Shown here piece after piece: positions 1 through 5,128 of a DNA stretch of 5,133 nt. This stretch comes from Clostridiales bacterium (GTDB lineage: Bacteria; Bacillota; Clostridia; Oscillospirales; Acutalibacteraceae). The stretch lies in assembly GCA_020859725.1 (NCBI GenBank), contig JAJBVR010000135.1, positions 1 to 5,133 of the forward strand, in the 5' to 3' direction. A program made the translations under genes and the position numbers. The notes beneath the pieces were generated by a model that ran no database searches, was not told the DNA's origin, and saw nothing but the letters and a program-made list of their open reading frames with translations. How positions within the stretch are numbered: position 1 is the first letter of the stretch; each line of letters starts with the position of its first letter.

Positions 1-91
1 GATCCATCACTATGGATATTCTTTTTACTATTGCAGTTTCATTTTACAATGCGCCGTTATAAGTTTTTTACAAATATTTTATGTAATAAAA

Positions 92-120
92 TTGACATCA
101 AGTAAATAAAATATTAAAAT
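92..120 (+). promoter_or_regulatory. Promoter of glpK (sigma-A type)
   Basis: A perfect -35 hexamer TTGACA (92-97) is followed by a 17-nt spacer and a -10 hexamer TAAAAT (115-120), which differs from TATAAT at one base. The predicted start of transcription is near 126-128, about 65 bases before the glpK start codon. The predicted start falls inside the inverted repeat at 123-148. No clear catabolite-responsive element was seen. The promoter call is from sequence only but is close to consensus. Confidence 0.75.
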
Positions 121-122
121 GT

Positions 123-151
123 AAGAGTAAGCTTGAATGCTTACTCTTTTT
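123..151 (+). promoter_or_regulatory. Inverted repeat with T-run in the glpK leader (5' hairpin, attenuator or operator)
   Basis: The arms AAGAGTAAGC (123-132) and GCTTACTCTT (139-148) are perfectly complementary, with the 6-nt loop TTGAAT, and a run of five T ends at 151. The shape is that of an intrinsic terminator, but it begins at the predicted transcription start and lies 41 bases before the glpK start codon. It could be a transcription attenuator like the GlpP-controlled leaders of Bacillus glp genes, a 5'-end hairpin that stabilises the message, a DNA operator overlapping the start site, or the terminator of a gene to the left of the window. The sequence alone does not decide between these. 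Confidence 0.6.
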
Positions 152-192
152 GCTTTTGCACAGTAAAAGCAAATAATAAGGGAGGAAAATTT

Positions 193-1695
193 ATGCCTAA
201 AAAATATATTATGGCGCTTGATCAGGGAACAACAAGTTCCAGAGCTATTATTTTTAATAAAAAGGGTGAAATCGTATCAAAAGCGCAAAAGGAATTTAAC
301 CAGTATTATCCTCAAAACGGGTGGGTGGAGCATGACCCGAATGAAATTTTGTTTTCCGAATTGGAAGCTGTACTTGAAGTTTTGCGCAGCGGAAAGGCGG
401 ATGCCGGTGAAATTGAAGCTATAGGAATTACAAATCAGCGGGAAACCACCATTGTGTGGGATAAAAAAACGGGCAAGCCGGTTTATAATGCGATAGTCTG
501 GCAATGCAGACGAACAGCCGATTACTGCGAAAAACTCAAGGCTGACGGTATGGGGGATTATATTAAAAACACAACGGGGCTTTTGATAGACGCGTATTTT
601 TCTGCTACAAAAATTAAATGGATACTTGATAATGTTGACGGAGCGCGTGAAAAAGCTGAAAACGGAGAATTGCTTTTCGGCACGGTTGATACTTGGCTTA
701 TATGGAATCTTACTGCCGGTCATGTGCATGTAACAGATTACAGCAATGCATGCCGCACAATGCTTTTTGACATAGATAAGCTTCAGTGGGATTCATATCT
801 TTGCGAAAAAATGGGAATACCCATGAGTATGCTGCCTGAGGTAAAACCGTCAAGCTGCGTATACGGGGAATGTACCAAATTTCCGGCAATGGAGCAGATT
901 GCCGGCGTGCCTATATCAAGCTCAATAGGAGATCAGCCCGGAGCGCTTTTTGGCCAGGGCTGTTTTGAAGAGGGGCAGGCAAAAAATACATACGGAACTG
1001 GCTGCTTCCTTCTAATGAATACAGGTGATAAAAGAATTAATTCACGCTCCAATCTTTTAACGGGAATTGCCTGGGGGCTGGATGGAAAAATTACATATGA
1101 CCTTGAAGGTTCTGCGTTTAATGCAGGCTCTGTCATAAAATGGCTGAGGGATGAAGTTGAACTTATAAAAAGCGCGCCTGAATGTGATGAGCTTGCAAGC
1201 CAGGTTGACGATTCAAACGGATTATATCTTGTGCCGGCGTTTACGGGTTTGGGAGCGCCGTATTGGGATATGTACGCAAGGGGATGTATGGTTGGATTAA
1301 CAAGAGGTGTAAACCGAAAACATATTTGCAGAGCGGTTTTGGAAAGCATAACATACCAGATGACGGATTTGCTGGAAGCCATGATGAATGACAGCGGTAT
1401 TCTTTTAAAAGACTTAAGAGTGGACGGCGGCGCTTCTGTTTCGGATATAATGATGCAGATACAGGCGAATATGACTGGAGTAAACGTTAATCGGCCCGTT
1501 AACAGAGAGGCAACAGCGCTTGGAGCCGCCTATTTGGCGGGACTTGCCACCGGATTTTGGAAAAACACCGATGAAATTGAAGCAAACAGAAAAATTGATA
1601 AGATTTTTATTCCGTCTATGGAAATCGAAAAAAGAAACAAACTTTATTCAAATTGGAAAAGAGCGGTTGAGCGTTCAAGAAATTGGGAAAGATAA
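193..1695 (+). CDS. glpK: Glycerol kinase
   Basis: ATP-dependent cytoplasmic enzyme that phosphorylates glycerol to sn-glycerol 3-phosphate, trapping it for glycolysis and lipid synthesis. The protein has 500 residues, the usual length for the FGGY-kinase family. Visible landmarks in order are the phosphate loop DQGTTSSR (10-17), the glycerol-binding ITNQRETT (79-86, with R83 and E84), W103 in [10 protein letters not shown]135 in [10 protein letters not shown], the catalytic Asp247 in [13 protein letters not shown], the nucleotide-binding YGTGC (267-271), and the C-terminal FGGY signature beginning DGGASVSD (411-418). The ATG at 193 is preferred because GGGAGG (180-185) lies 7 bases upstream and residue 1 starts the canonical fold; an in-frame TTG at 133 would translate the leader hairpin. 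The segment around 225-240 lacks the histidine that HPr phosphorylates in many Firmicutes and the GGKGGTR-like FBP loop of E. coli. No glpF or glpD lies within the window. Confidence 0.97.
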   Translation: MPKKYIMALDQGTTSSRAIIFNKKGEIVSKAQKEFNQYYPQNGWVEHDPNEILFSELEAVLEVLRSGKADAGEIEAIGITNQRETTIVWDKKTGKPVYNAIVWQCRRTADYCEKLKADGMGDYIKNTTGLLIDAYFSATKIKWILDNVDGAREKAENGELLFGTVDTWLIWNLTAGHVHVTDYSNACRTMLFDIDKLQWDSYLCEKMGIPMSMLPEVKPSSCVYGECTKFPAMEQIAGVPISSSIGDQPGALFGQGCFEEGQAKNTYGTGCFLLMNTGDKRINSRSNLLTGIAWGLDGKITYDLEGSAFNAGSVIKWLRDEVELIKSAPECDELASQVDDSNGLYLVPAFTGLGAPYWDMYARGCMVGLTRGVNRKHICRAVLESITYQMTDLLEAMMNDSGILLKDLRVDGGASVSDIMMQIQANMTGVNVNRPVNREATALGAAYLAGLATGFWKNTDEIEANRKIDKIFIPSMEIEKRNKLYSNWKRAVERSRNWER

Positions 1696-1700
1696 AAATG

Positions 1701-1720
1701 AAAAGCGTAAAAGGCTTTTT
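1701..1720 (+). terminator. Weak hairpin between glpK and the dehydrogenase gene
   Basis: AAAAGC (1701-1706) can pair with GCTTTT (1714-1719) across a 7-base loop, 5 bases after the glpK stop codon. Only two of the six pairs are G-C and the T-run is just the 3' arm plus one base, so any termination would be partial. It may instead mark a processing point in a glpK-dehydrogenase-malic enzyme transcript. I saw no convincing promoter in the 62-bp gap, so readthrough from glpK is plausible. Confidence 0.3.
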
Positions 1721-1757
1721 AAATTAAATTATTATATTGTATAAGGAGTTTTTGTTT

Positions 1758-2918
1758 ATGCCTAAAGTTATATGCCCGTGGAATTTAATTTCCGATTTTA
1801 TAACCGACGCCTTTGTGGGATACGGCGTTCCGAAGGAGGACGCCTTAATATGCGCCGATGTGCTTTTGGAATCGGATAAAAGAGGCATTGAAAGCCATGG
1901 ATGCAATCGCTTTAAACCTATTTATATAGACCGAATTAAAGCGAAAATCCAAAATCCCGTAACCGAATATGAGGTGCTGAGGGAAACTCCTACCACTGCC
2001 GTTGTTGACGGCCATGACGGAATGGGGCAGGTTATAGGAGTCAAAGCCATGCGAACCGCGATTGATAAAGCAAAAAAATACGGTATGGGTATGGTGGCAG
2101 TAAGAAACAGCTGCCACTACGGAATCGCCGGCTATTATGTTACAATGGCAACGCAGGCGGGAATGATAGGAATGACGGGCACTAACGCGCGCCCGTCCAT
2201 TGCGCCTACAAACGGTGTTGAAAATATGCTGGGCACCAATCCGTTTACAATCGGGATGCCCACGGATGAAAAATTTCCTTTTGTTTTTGACGCGGCTACA
2301 TCAATAATCCAAAGGGGAAGAATTGAATATTATGCAAGGATGGGAAAGGACTGCCCGGCGGGCACCGTTGTAGGCAGGGATGGTTCGGCTCTTACAAACA
2401 GCAAGGAAATATTAACTCAGCTTAACACTCACGAGGCGGCGCTTGCACCGCTTGGAGGAATCGGAGAGGAGCTTGCGGGTTATAAAGGATATGATTTTGC
2501 AACGGCCGTTGAGCTTCTTTCCGCCGCGTTGCAGCAAGGGCAGTTTTTATCGGCTCTTTCAGGAATAGATGAAAACGGGAAACTGAAGCCTTATCATTTG
2601 GGGCATTGGTTTATCGCTGTAGACACAGAGGCGTTTCTCGGTCTTGATTCATTTAAAAAAACGGCGGGAGATATTTTGCGAGAACTTCGAGCGAGCAAGA
2701 AAGCTCCCGGATGCAGCCGTATTTATACTGCCGGAGAAAAAGAATATGAAATCTGGAAAGAACGTGAAAACAGCGGCGTTCCTATAAATGACGCTGTTCA
2801 AAAAGAAATAAGCGCGGTCCGTGACGAGCTTGGGCTTAAATATGTTTTCCCCTGGGAAGATGGTTATAAGGGCTATCCGGAAAACAAAAAAACAATTTCA
2901 CATATTGAAAATAATTAA
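1758..2918 (+). CDS. Ldh_2-family NAD(P)-dependent oxidoreductase (malate/L-lactate dehydrogenase type)
   Basis: Cytoplasmic 2-hydroxyacid dehydrogenase of the AllD/ComC/YlbC-type Ldh_2 family, which is unrelated in fold to classical lactate and malate dehydrogenases. The protein has 386 residues, slightly longer than the usual 330-360, with an extra charged tail after about residue 365. Family landmarks are RGIESHGCNR (42-51; the S-H-G and following Arg are the conserved active-site/substrate motif), NSCHYGIAGYY (117-127), TGTNARPSIAPTNG (140-153), LGTNPF (158-163), FDAATS (177-182) and GYKGYD (241-246). The ATG at 1758 follows AAGGAG (1743-1748) with 9 bases of spacing; an in-frame TTG at 1737 lies upstream of that ribosome binding site. 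Family members act on malate, lactate, ureidoglycolate, sulfolactate or cyclic imines, so the substrate cannot be read from sequence. The malic enzyme gene 17 bp downstream favours malate/oxaloacetate. Confidence 0.88.
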   Translation: MPKVICPWNLISDFITDAFVGYGVPKEDALICADVLLESDKRGIESHGCNRFKPIYIDRIKAKIQNPVTEYEVLRETPTTAVVDGHDGMGQVIGVKAMRTAIDKAKKYGMGMVAVRNSCHYGIAGYYVTMATQAGMIGMTGTNARPSIAPTNGVENMLGTNPFTIGMPTDEKFPFVFDAATSIIQRGRIEYYARMGKDCPAGTVVGRDGSALTNSKEILTQLNTHEAALAPLGGIGEELAGYKGYDFATAVELLSAALQQGQFLSALSGIDENGKLKPYHLGHWFIAVDTEAFLGLDSFKKTAGDILRELRASKKAPGCSRIYTAGEKEYEIWKERENSGVPINDAVQKEISAVRDELGLKYVFPWEDGYKGYPENKKTISHIENN

Positions 2919-2935
2919 TAAAAGAGGATAAAAAA

Positions 2936-4108
2936 ATGGATTACAGAAAAGAATCGTTAAAACTTCATTCACAGTGGAAAGGCAAGGTTGAAGTAATCGC
3001 CCGCACAAAGGTGGATAATAAAGACGCGCTTTCGCTTGCGTATACTCCGGGAGTTGCCGAGCCTTGCCTTGCAATTCAAAAGGACTATAACAAAAGCTGG
3101 GAATTAACACGCCGCTGGAATATGGTTGCCGTTATAACAGACGGCAGCGCTGTTTTGGGCCTGGGAGATATAGGTCCGGAAGCAGGAATGCCTGTTATGG
3201 AGGGAAAATGCGTGCTGTTTAAAGAATTCGGCGATGTTGACGCGTTTCCACTTTGTGTGCGAACAAAAGATGTGGATGAATTTGTTCAAACCGTATATAA
3301 TATCAGCGGTTCTTTCGGCGGAATAAATTTAGAGGATATTGCCGCCCCGCGCTGTTTTGAAATAGAAGATAAATTGAAAAAAATATGCGATATTCCTGTT
3401 TTTCATGATGACCAGCACGGCACGGCGGTTGTTGTGTCGGCGGCTCTTATAAACGCTTCAAAAATAACTGGTAAGCCTATAAAAGAATGCAAAGCAGTAA
3501 TAAACGGCTCCGGGGCGGCGGGAATAGCCATTGCCAAGCTGCTTATGACCTTGGGGCTCAATGATGTTATTCTTTGCGACCGAACGGGCGCAATTTACAA
3601 CGGCAGGGAAAACCTTAATTCTTCAAAGGCGGAAATTGCCGAAATTACCAATATCGGCAAAGCAAAAGGCTCTTTGAAAGACGTAATTGCCGGAACGGAT
3701 ATTTTTATAGGCGTTTCTGCACCCGGGGTTCTTACTGAAGATATGATAAAAACAATGAATCCAAATCCTACTGTGCTTGCAATGGCAAATCCAACTCCGG
3801 AAATTATGCCGGACGCCGCTAAAAAAGCAGGGGCAAGAATAGTGGGAACCGGTCGTTCCGATTTCCCGAATCAGATTAATAATGTTCTTGCCTTTCCCGG
3901 TATTTTCCGCGGCGCACTTGATGTAAGAGCAAGCAGTATAACAGAAAATATGAAAATCGCGGCGGCTTATGCCATTGCTTCTCTTGTAAGCGCAGAGGAA
4001 TTGAATGAAGAATATATACTTCCTTTCGCGTTTGATAAAAGAATTAAAAATACGGTTGCCCAGGCGGTCGCTCAGGCTGCAAAAAAAGACGGCGCTGCAA
4101 AAATTTAA
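2936..4108 (+). CDS. Malic enzyme (oxidative decarboxylation of malate)
   Basis: Cytoplasmic, divalent-metal-dependent enzyme converting malate + NAD(P)+ to pyruvate + CO2 + NAD(P)H. At 390 residues it is the short bacterial form without the phosphotransacetylase-like domain of E. coli MaeB. Motifs are YTPGVAEPC (36-44, with the conserved catalytic-region Tyr36), ITDGSAVLGLGDIG (67-80), MEGKCVLFKEF (88-98, K91 in the catalytic-Lys position), NLEDIAAPRC (131-140, metal-binding Glu133/Asp134), FHDDQHGTA (156-164), the Rossmann loop NGSGAAGIAIAK (190-201), and ANPTPEI (284-290) plus NQINNVLAFPG (312-322), which bind the substrate. D215 in LCDRTGAIY follows the second Rossmann strand but does not settle NAD versus NADP. 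The start is supported by AAAGAGG (2921-2927) 8 bases upstream. It lies 17 bp after the dehydrogenase and almost certainly shares its message. Confidence 0.95.
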   Translation: MDYRKESLKLHSQWKGKVEVIARTKVDNKDALSLAYTPGVAEPCLAIQKDYNKSWELTRRWNMVAVITDGSAVLGLGDIGPEAGMPVMEGKCVLFKEFGDVDAFPLCVRTKDVDEFVQTVYNISGSFGGINLEDIAAPRCFEIEDKLKKICDIPVFHDDQHGTAVVVSAALINASKITGKPIKECKAVINGSGAAGIAIAKLLMTLGLNDVILCDRTGAIYNGRENLNSSKAEIAEITNIGKAKGSLKDVIAGTDIFIGVSAPGVLTEDMIKTMNPNPTVLAMANPTPEIMPDAAKKAGARIVGTGRSDFPNQINNVLAFPGIFRGALDVRASSITENMKIAAAYAIASLVSAEELNEEYILPFAFDKRIKNTVAQAVAQAAKKDGAAKI

Positions 4109-4127
4109 TAATCTTCAAATGTTATAT

Positions 4128-4158
4128 AAAAAATCCCGGTTTAAAATCGGGATTTTTT
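4128..4158. terminator. Bidirectional intrinsic terminator between convergent genes
   Basis: A perfect 11-bp inverted repeat, AAAAAATCCCG (4128-4138) and CGGGATTTTTT (4148-4158), encloses a 9-base loop. The A-run on one side and the T-run on the other give a U-tract on either strand. It lies 19 bases after the malic enzyme stop and 5 bases after the stop of the minus-strand repressor, so it can end both transcripts. Confidence 0.92.
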
Positions 4159-4163
4159 ATTTA

Positions 4164-4790
4164 TTATGCAAACTTTCTTATCAGCAGTTTCGGTATTCCT
4201 ATTATATGAAATTTTTCCTTGTTTTTATTTTCAATTATTTCAGGAGGATAAAGGGGATTAATCGGGATAAGCTTTATCTGTTTTTCATTTTCAGAATATT
4301 CTATTTTTCGTAACACAGCATTTGAATTATTATAAATGACCGCCCCTACAGCGCCGATTTCGTATATTTCTTCCTGTTTTAAAATCAAAACTTTATCACC
4401 GTTTTGAAACATCGGATACATAAAATCATCGTTAACAGCCAAAACAAAAAAATTTTCCTTGGGTTCACCGTTCAGGCAATGCCTGGGAATTTCAACTGTT
4501 TCGTCGCTCTGAATTTCATTATCATAAATCTTTTTTCTTTCACAAACGGAGTTCAAAACAGGAAACAAAACAGCGCTTCCTTCAGCTTGCACACATACTT
4601 TTCTGCCTATAAGGCTGTCTGTGCTGACGTTAAAAAAATCAGCAATAAGATTAATCATATAAATATCCGGGGTTCTTTCACCGTTTTCATACATACCTAT
4701 GGCTGATCTTGATAATTTCAGTTCATCCGCAAGCTCCTGCTGTGTTAATCCCCGTGAGATTCTCAGCTTTTTTAATTCTTCAGAAAACAT
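4164..4790 (-). CDS. XRE-family repressor with degenerate LexA/CI-like (S24) C-terminal domain
   Basis: DNA-binding regulator of 208 residues. Residues 4-61 form a Cro/CI-type helix-turn-helix (LKKLRISRGLTQQELADELK followed by LSRSAIGMYENGERTPD). Residues about 76-205 resemble the LexA/CI autoprotease domain (FFVLAVNDDFMYPMFQNGDKVLI at 114-136; LIPINPLYPP at 174-183). The family's catalytic Ser, in G-D-S-M-x-P, is replaced by Phe123 in D-D-F-M-Y-P. The cleavage-region Ala-Gly aligns with Cys83-Glu84. The partner Lys position in V-K-R appears as V-L-R (159-161), though K162 is adjacent. It may therefore dimerise and bind DNA without self-cleavage. The ATG at 4790 is chosen because the helix-turn-helix starts there and AGG (4803-4801) lies 10 bases upstream; starting at 4865 would translate the promoter and operators. 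Its promoter carries an operator-like palindrome, suggesting autoregulation. Its targets are unknown. Confidence 0.88.
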   Translation of the reverse strand: MFSEELKKLRISRGLTQQELADELKLSRSAIGMYENGERTPDIYMINLIADFFNVSTDSLIGRKVCVQAEGSAVLFPVLNSVCERKKIYDNEIQSDETVEIPRHCLNGEPKENFFVLAVNDDFMYPMFQNGDKVLILKQEEIYEIGAVGAVIYNNSNAVLRKIEYSENEKQIKLIPINPLYPPEIIENKNKEKFHIIGIPKLLIRKFA

Positions 4791-4793
4791 ATA

Positions 4794-4808
4794 AACACAT
4801 CCTGAATT
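4794..4808. promoter_or_regulatory. Degenerate operator-like site O0 over the repressor's translation start region
   Basis: AACACA-TCC-TGAATT keeps the full left arm and four of six bases of the right arm. Its centre is 21 bp (two turns) from O1. It overlaps the predicted start of the repressor transcript and its ribosome binding site. It may be a weak co-operative site or chance. Confidence 0.4.
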
Positions 4809-4809
4809 G

Positions 4810-4838
4810 ATAATAACACATATTGTGATTTTAGTCAA
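4810..4838 (-). promoter_or_regulatory. Promoter of the repressor gene
   Basis: Read on the minus strand, TTGACT (4838-4833), a 17-nt spacer and TATTAT (4815-4810) form a good sigma-A-type promoter. TG one base before the -10 gives an extended -10 (TGTTATTAT). Transcription would start near 4803, leaving a leader of only about 13 bases that begins at the AGG ribosome binding site. The palindrome at 4815-4829 fills the spacer, so repressor bound there would block its own promoter. Confidence 0.72.
4815..4829. promoter_or_regulatory. Operator-like palindrome O1
   Basis: AACACA-TAT-TGTGAT matches the array consensus AACACA-N3-TGTGTT at 11 of 12 arm bases. It occupies the spacer between the -35 and -10 of the repressor promoter. 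Its centre is 31 bp (about three helical turns) from that of O2. The repressor at 4164-4790 is the inferred ligand. Confidence 0.75.
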
Positions 4839-4845
4839 TAATAAT

Positions 4846-4860
4846 AACACAAAATGTGTT
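4846..4860. promoter_or_regulatory. Operator-like palindrome O2 (perfect)
   Basis: AACACA-AAA-TGTGTT is a perfect 6-bp inverted repeat about a 3-base centre and the best site in the array. It lies between the two divergent -35 elements, and its last two bases are the first two of the rightward -35 (TTGACA). Bound repressor would block the rightward promoter. Confidence 0.8.
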
Positions 4861-4887
4861 GACAAGGTTGGAACGTTATGCTACTAT
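4859..4887 (+). promoter_or_regulatory. Rightward promoter divergent from the repressor gene
   Basis: TTGACA (4859-4864), a 17-nt spacer and TACTAT (4882-4887) preceded by TG-C make an extended -10 promoter with a perfect -35. The predicted start is near 4894. The -35 shares its first two bases with the right arm of the perfect palindrome at 4846-4860, and another palindrome (4894-4908) covers the predicted start, so repression by the neighbouring regulator is likely. It points at whatever lies beyond the right edge. Confidence 0.72.
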
Positions 4888-4893
4888 AAAATT

Positions 4894-4908
4894 AACACGT
4901 ATTGTGAC
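4894..4908. promoter_or_regulatory. Operator-like palindrome O3
   Basis: AACACG-TAT-TGTGAC matches the consensus at 9 of 12 arm bases. It coincides with the predicted start of the rightward transcript, 48 bp centre-to-centre from O2. Confidence 0.65.
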
Positions 4909-4937
4909 TTGATATGAAAATATTTACATTTTATTCT
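4909..4937 (+). promoter_or_regulatory. Possible second rightward promoter
   Basis: TTGATA (4909-4914), a 17-nt spacer and TATTCT (4932-4937) resemble a sigma-A promoter on the plus strand. The palindrome at 4955-4969 would lie just downstream of its start. The match is moderate, and A/T-rich DNA yields such hits by chance. Confidence 0.3.
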
Positions 4938-4956
4938 TACCATATTAGATTATCAA
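4928..4956 (-). promoter_or_regulatory. Possible second leftward promoter
   Basis: On the minus strand TTGATA (4956-4951), 17 bases, then TAAAAT (4933-4928) match the consensus at ten of twelve positions. The -35 overlaps the left arm of the palindrome at 4955-4969, mirroring the overlap at the rightward promoter. It would feed the repressor gene from further upstream. In such A/T-rich DNA a chance match is possible. Confidence 0.45.
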
Positions 4957-4969
4957 CACAATATGTGGA
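4955..4969. promoter_or_regulatory. Operator-like palindrome O4
   Basis: AACACA-ATA-TGTGGA matches at 10 of 12 arm bases. Its left arm overlaps the -35 of the possible second leftward promoter. The centre is 61 bp (nearly six turns) from O3. Confidence 0.65.
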
Positions 4970-4984
4970 CTGATTTATAATTAG

Positions 4985-4999
4985 ATATTAATATGTGTT
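4985..4999. promoter_or_regulatory. Operator half-site O5
   Basis: The right arm TGTGTT (4994-4999) is intact, but the left arm reads ATATTA. The centre would be 30 bp from O4, the same spacing as O1 to O2, which argues for a decayed or co-operatively filled site. It overlaps a 10-base palindrome ATATTAATAT (4985-4994). Confidence 0.35.
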
Positions 5000-5023
5000 G
5001 ATTAAGTTAATATGAAATATGAA

Positions 5024-5042
5024 GCGGCATTTCCGCATTTTT
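5024..5042 (+). terminator. Short hairpin with T-run in the rightward leader
   Basis: GCGG (5024-5027) pairs with CCGC (5033-5036) across CATTT, followed by A and five T (5038-5042). The stem is all G-C but only 4 bp long, so it is at best a weak terminator or attenuator. If it works, the rightward promoter would make an RNA of about 150 bases. Confidence 0.3.
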
Positions 5043-5123
5043 GCTTTAAAGTTCGTTATAAATGATTTAACGCATATAATCACTGAAATATCGGCGCGGT
5101 ATTACCCGCAGCAATAAAATTAC

Positions 5124-5128
5124 GAAGG
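5124..5128 (+). promoter_or_regulatory. Ribosome-binding-like site at the right edge
   Basis: GAAGG ends five bases before the window ends. At normal spacing the start codon would lie at about 5134-5140, outside the window. No coding sequence can be shown, so this is only a hint that a rightward gene begins just beyond the edge. Confidence 0.35.

Noticed and set aside
1..105. Open frames running in from the left edge (stops at 60-62 and 103-105)
   Set aside because: Too short and not recognisable; one runs through the glpK -35 box. A 6-bp hairpin ATCCAT/ATGGAT (2-17) at the edge is also too weak to call a terminator.
133..192. In-frame TTG start extending GlpK by 20 residues
   Set aside because: It would begin inside the leader hairpin, has no ribosome binding site, and the added residues do not resemble GlpK; ATG at 193 has GGGAGG 7 bases upstream.
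1737..1757. In-frame TTG start extending the Ldh_2 protein by 7 residues
   Set aside because: It lies before the AAGGAG that serves the ATG at 1758.
4005..4313. Plus-strand open frame of 102 codons across the malic enzyme end and repressor 3' end
   Set aside because: It runs through the strong terminator and overlaps two well-supported genes in other frames; no ribosome binding site or recognisable domain.
4404..4706. Plus-strand open frame opposite the repressor gene
   Set aside because: It is antisense to a convincing gene, with low-complexity composition and no ribosome binding site; a frame shadow.
4791..4865. Repressor extended to a start at 4865
   Set aside because: The extra 25 residues are translated from the -10, -35 and operators; the helix-turn-helix domain starts at the ATG at 4790.
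4871..4880. Possible Gram-positive LexA box starting GAAC
   Set aside because: The required GAAC-N4-GTTC is not completed (GAACGTTATG), so SOS control by LexA is not supported here.
4815..4999. CRISPR-like repeats
   Set aside because: The repeated unit is a 15-base palindrome with irregular spacing (30-61 bp) and promoter hexamers between units; this is an operator array, not repeat-spacer structure.
5054..5080. Full promoter ending in TATAAT (5075-5080)
   Set aside because: The -10 is perfect but no acceptable -35 lies 16-19 bases upstream; the nearby CGTTA/TAACG inverted repeat (5054-5072) is too short to call an operator.
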